The position numbers were made by a program, and so were the translations under genes. A stretch of 64,000 nucleotides of DNA. It comes from Acidocella aquatica (GTDB taxonomy: Bacteria; Pseudomonadota; Alphaproteobacteria; Acetobacterales; Acetobacteraceae). The stretch is from positions 1 to 64,000 of the forward strand of contig NZ_BSOS01000065.1 in the NCBI RefSeq assembly GCF_030160635.1, written 5' to 3'. This document shows, one piece after another, positions 61,875-64,000 of the stretch. The notes under the pieces are model-generated. The model saw only the letters and a program-made list of their open reading frames with translations. It searched no databases and was not told the origin of the DNA. Position 1 is the stretch's first letter. Every line of letters begins with the position of its first letter.

Positions 61875-63983
61875 ATGATAGGGGTCATCACCATTACTAC
61901 ATTAGTCCACCAAAACAACGGCTCAACCGAAGATTCCCGGCGCGGGCAGATTATTGAGGCGGCGATAGATACCATCGCCGAGCTTGGTTATGTGGGGACC
62001 ACGCTGGCGCAGATCGCGGCCCGCGGGGGTGTCTCGGCGCCGCTGATCTCGCATTATTTTCAGGACAAAAACGGCCTGATGGAGGCTGTGTTTCGCAAGC
62101 TGGTGCAGCGCGTGGCGCGTGGTGTGGTGGTGCGCCAGGGGCGGGCGCAAACGCCGCGCGCGCGGATTCAGGCGGTGATTGACGCCAATCTGGCGCCGGA
62201 GGAGTTTGACAGCCGCACCGGCATTGCCTGGCTGGCTTTTTGGGGGCAGGTGATACATGTGCCGCAATTCCGCCGGGTGCAGGTGGTGTATCAGAGCCGG
62301 ATTCTCAGCAATCTGCGCCATGCGCTGCGTCCGCTCGTGCCGGCGCATGAGGTGGCTGAAACGGCGGCGATGATCGCGGCGATGATCGATGGGGTGTGGC
62401 TGCGGGCGACCTTGTCGGACTGGAGCGAGACGAACAGCGATTCGGCCCGGCTGATGGTGAGCCATCTGGTGGATATGGCGCTCGCCGCCGCGCAGGGAAA
62501 AATGCAGATTTTGCAGCGCGCCACGGGGCAGGTGCAAAAAAACTTCATCAATGGCGGGTTCGTCAATGCGGCCGGAGGGGAGACTTTCGAGACGCGCAAC
62601 CCGGCGACCGGGGCGGTGCTGAGCACGGTGGAAATTGCCGGCGCGCCTGAGATTGAGCAGGCGGTGGCGGCGGCGCGGGCGGGCCAGCGCATTTGGGCGC
62701 GGATGACCGGCGCGCAGCGCGGGCGCGTGTTGAACGAGGCGGCGCGGCTGCTGCGGGCGAAGAACGGCGAACTCGCCCTGCTCGAGACGCTCGACACCGG
62801 CAAGCCGATTCAGGAGACCAGCGTTGTCGATGTTGCCTCCGGCGCTGACTGCCTGGAATATTTCGCAGGCATCGCCAGCGGCCTTGCCGGCGAGCAGGTG
62901 GACCTCGGTCCCGCCGCCTTTGGCTATACAAGGCGTGAGCCGCTGGGGATTGTGGCTGGCATCGGCGCATGGAACTACCCGCTGCAGATCGCCTGCTGGA
63001 AGGCCGCCCCCGCGCTGGCCTGCGGCAACGCGATGATCTTCAAACCCGCCGAGATGACGCCGCTCACCGCGCTCAGGCTGGCGGAAATTTTCAAGGAGGC
63101 AGGCCTGCCCGATGGGGTTTTCAACGTGGTGCAAGGTTTCGCGGCCACCGGGCGGATGCTGACGCAGCATCCCGGCATCCATAAAATCTCCCTCACCGGC
63201 GAGGTTGGCACCGGCCGCGCGGTGATGGCCGACGCTGCCGCGTCACTCAAGCATGTGACCTTGGAACTGGGGGGCAAGTCGCCGCTGCTGGTGTTTGAGG
63301 ACGCCGATCTCGACAATGCGGTCTCCGGCGCGCTGCTGGCGAATTTTTATTCCGCTGGTGAAGTCTGCTCAAACGGAACGCGCGTGTTCGTGCATGAGCA
63401 GGTGCGCGATGAATTCCTGCGGCGCCTCAAGCTGCGCACCGAGGCGATGCGCGTGGGCGATCCGCTGGACCCGGCGACGCAAGTGGGCGCGCTGATCTCA
63501 CCGGCGCATATGAACAAGGTGCTCTCCTATATCGAGGCCGGAAAGGCCGAAGGCGCGACACTGGTGACCGGCGGCGCTCGCGCCCTGGCCGGGGCGCTGG
63601 CGCAGGGCTGCTTCGTGGAGCCAACGATCTTCGCTGATTGCCACGATGAGATGAAGATCGTGCGCGAGGAGATTTTCGGCCCCGTGATGTGCGTGTTGAG
63701 CTTCCGCGACGAGGACGAGGCCGTGGCCCGGGCGAATGCGACACGCTTTGGCCTCTCGGCCGGGGTGTTCACGCAGGATCTGACGCGCGCGCACCGGGTG
63801 ATTGCGAATCTCGAGGCGGGCACCTGCTGGATCAATCATTTCAACGTCACGCCGATCGAGCTTCCCTTCGGCGGCGTCAAGCAGTCCGGCCTGGGCCGGG
63901 AGAACGGCAAGGCCGCGATCGAGCATTATACGCAGATCAAGAGCGTCTACGTGGCGCTCGAAAAAATCGACGCCCCTTACTGA
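61875..63983 (+). CDS. betB: BetI-BetB fusion: TetR repressor joined to betaine aldehyde dehydrogenase
   Basis: One open frame of 702 codons encodes two complete proteins. Residues ~18-205 are a BetI-type TetR regulator, with [29 protein letters not shown] and the BetI-specific [10 protein letters not shown] and DGVWLRA. Residues ~222-702 are BetB, with GAWNYP, Glu464 in LELGGKS and nucleophile Cys498 in SAGEVCSNG. No stop separates them and the linker is about 15 residues. An internal ATG (62502, residue 210) with GGGA upstream would give a 493-aa BetB of normal size, so separate BetB may also be made. A frame start at TTG 61797 is less likely. Confidence 0.85.
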   Translation: MIGVITITTLVHQNNGSTEDSRRGQIIEAAIDTIAELGYVGTTLAQIAARGGVSAPLISHYFQDKNGLMEAVFRKLVQRVARGVVVRQGRAQTPRARIQAVIDANLAPEEFDSRTGIAWLAFWGQVIHVPQFRRVQVVYQSRILSNLRHALRPLVPAHEVAETAAMIAAMIDGVWLRATLSDWSETNSDSARLMVSHLVDMALAAAQGKMQILQRATGQVQKNFINGGFVNAAGGETFETRNPATGAVLSTVEIAGAPEIEQAVAAARAGQRIWARMTGAQRGRVLNEAARLLRAKNGELALLETLDTGKPIQETSVVDVASGADCLEYFAGIASGLAGEQVDLGPAAFGYTRREPLGIVAGIGAWNYPLQIACWKAAPALACGNAMIFKPAEMTPLTALRLAEIFKEAGLPDGVFNVVQGFAATGRMLTQHPGIHKISLTGEVGTGRAVMADAAASLKHVTLELGGKSPLLVFEDADLDNAVSGALLANFYSAGEVCSNGTRVFVHEQVRDEFLRRLKLRTEAMRVGDPLDPATQVGALISPAHMNKVLSYIEAGKAEGATLVTGGARALAGALAQGCFVEPTIFADCHDEMKIVREEIFGPVMCVLSFRDEDEAVARANATRFGLSAGVFTQDLTRAHRVIANLEAGTCWINHFNVTPIELPFGGVKQSGLGRENGKAAIEHYTQIKSVYVALEKIDAPY

Positions 63984-64000
63984 GCATTTTTAGGATCTTG

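Noticed and set aside
62536-62542. Run of seven A as a frameshift site between BetI and BetB
   Set aside because: Both sides are already in the same frame, so no shift is needed to make the fusion.

Overview
The window is about 64 kb of GC-rich DNA, dense with genes, from an alphaproteobacterium. The best fit is Acetobacteraceae (Rhodospirillales). The evidence is a BolA/GrxD pair behind purCSQL, a YcgN protein beside an M48-like peptidase, ChoXWV-type transport, a possible hopanoid nucleosidase and a secreted beta-repeat protein. An acidophile such as Acidocella is plausible because of the aromatic-degradation operon, but genus is a guess. Only the first ~150 bases, next to tRNA-Arg(CCT), and the 4.6-4.8 kb gap are clearly AT-rich.

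Layout. At 0.4-7 kb: a GcvR-like ACT protein, a histone-deacetylase-family hydrolase, a 782-aa secreted repeat protein, an iron alcohol dehydrogenase, an HpnG-like nucleosidase and a small lipoprotein. At 7-14.2 kb: one minus-strand catabolic operon holding Rieske dioxygenase alpha and beta, diol dehydrogenase, ferredoxin, a CymR-like TetR, two VOC proteins, a meta-cleavage hydrolase and an ACMSD-like decarboxylase. Its promoter overlaps a CymR-like operator. At 14.3-16.5 kb: a LysR gene divergent from a TDT (sulfite/tellurite type) exporter. At 17.7-23.3 kb: a tight operon headed by a PadR/YqjI-like regulator with a 36-bp dyad upstream, followed by envelope lipid genes (DUF374 acyltransferase, waaA, lpxK, lpxL), ycgN and a peptidase. 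At 23.4-31 kb: rlmN, an IalB-like protein, DUF445, an MBL hydrolase, an SbmA/YddA-like ABC exporter and a degenerate EAL protein. At 31.2-37 kb: the purine operon purC-purS-purQ-purL-bolA-grxD with a glycosyltransferase. At 37-43.7 kb: a diguanylate cyclase, an old yellow enzyme, a K+ channel broken by an amber codon, citrate synthase, SixA and small proteins. At 43.9-47 kb: nrdA-nrdB with tandem NrdR boxes. At 47-51.7 kb: an MFS exporter, a TrmN6-like methyltransferase, a polyprenyl synthase, yajC and an AAA protein. After tRNA-Asn and tRNA-Leu (51.8-52.0 kb) comes a cluster for a choline-type quaternary amine: LuxR regulator, APC permease, SDR, glutathione-independent formaldehyde dehydrogenase, glyA, choVWX, and a single open frame joining BetI to BetB.

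How it works together. ChoXWV would import choline, BetB oxidises betaine aldehyde, and demethylation of betaine releases formaldehyde and C1 units that FdhA and GlyA can handle. The repressor BetI is covalently joined to the enzyme it controls unless BetB is started internally. The aromatic operon has the reaction set expected for an alkyl-substituted aromatic carboxylate (cumate-like route).

The main non-coding discovery is a ~104-bp modular dispersed element, seen six times complete and once truncated. It lies only at 3' gene ends, supplies TAG/TAA stop codons to the flanking genes, and carries a hairpin followed by T5 that would terminate the neighbouring transcript.
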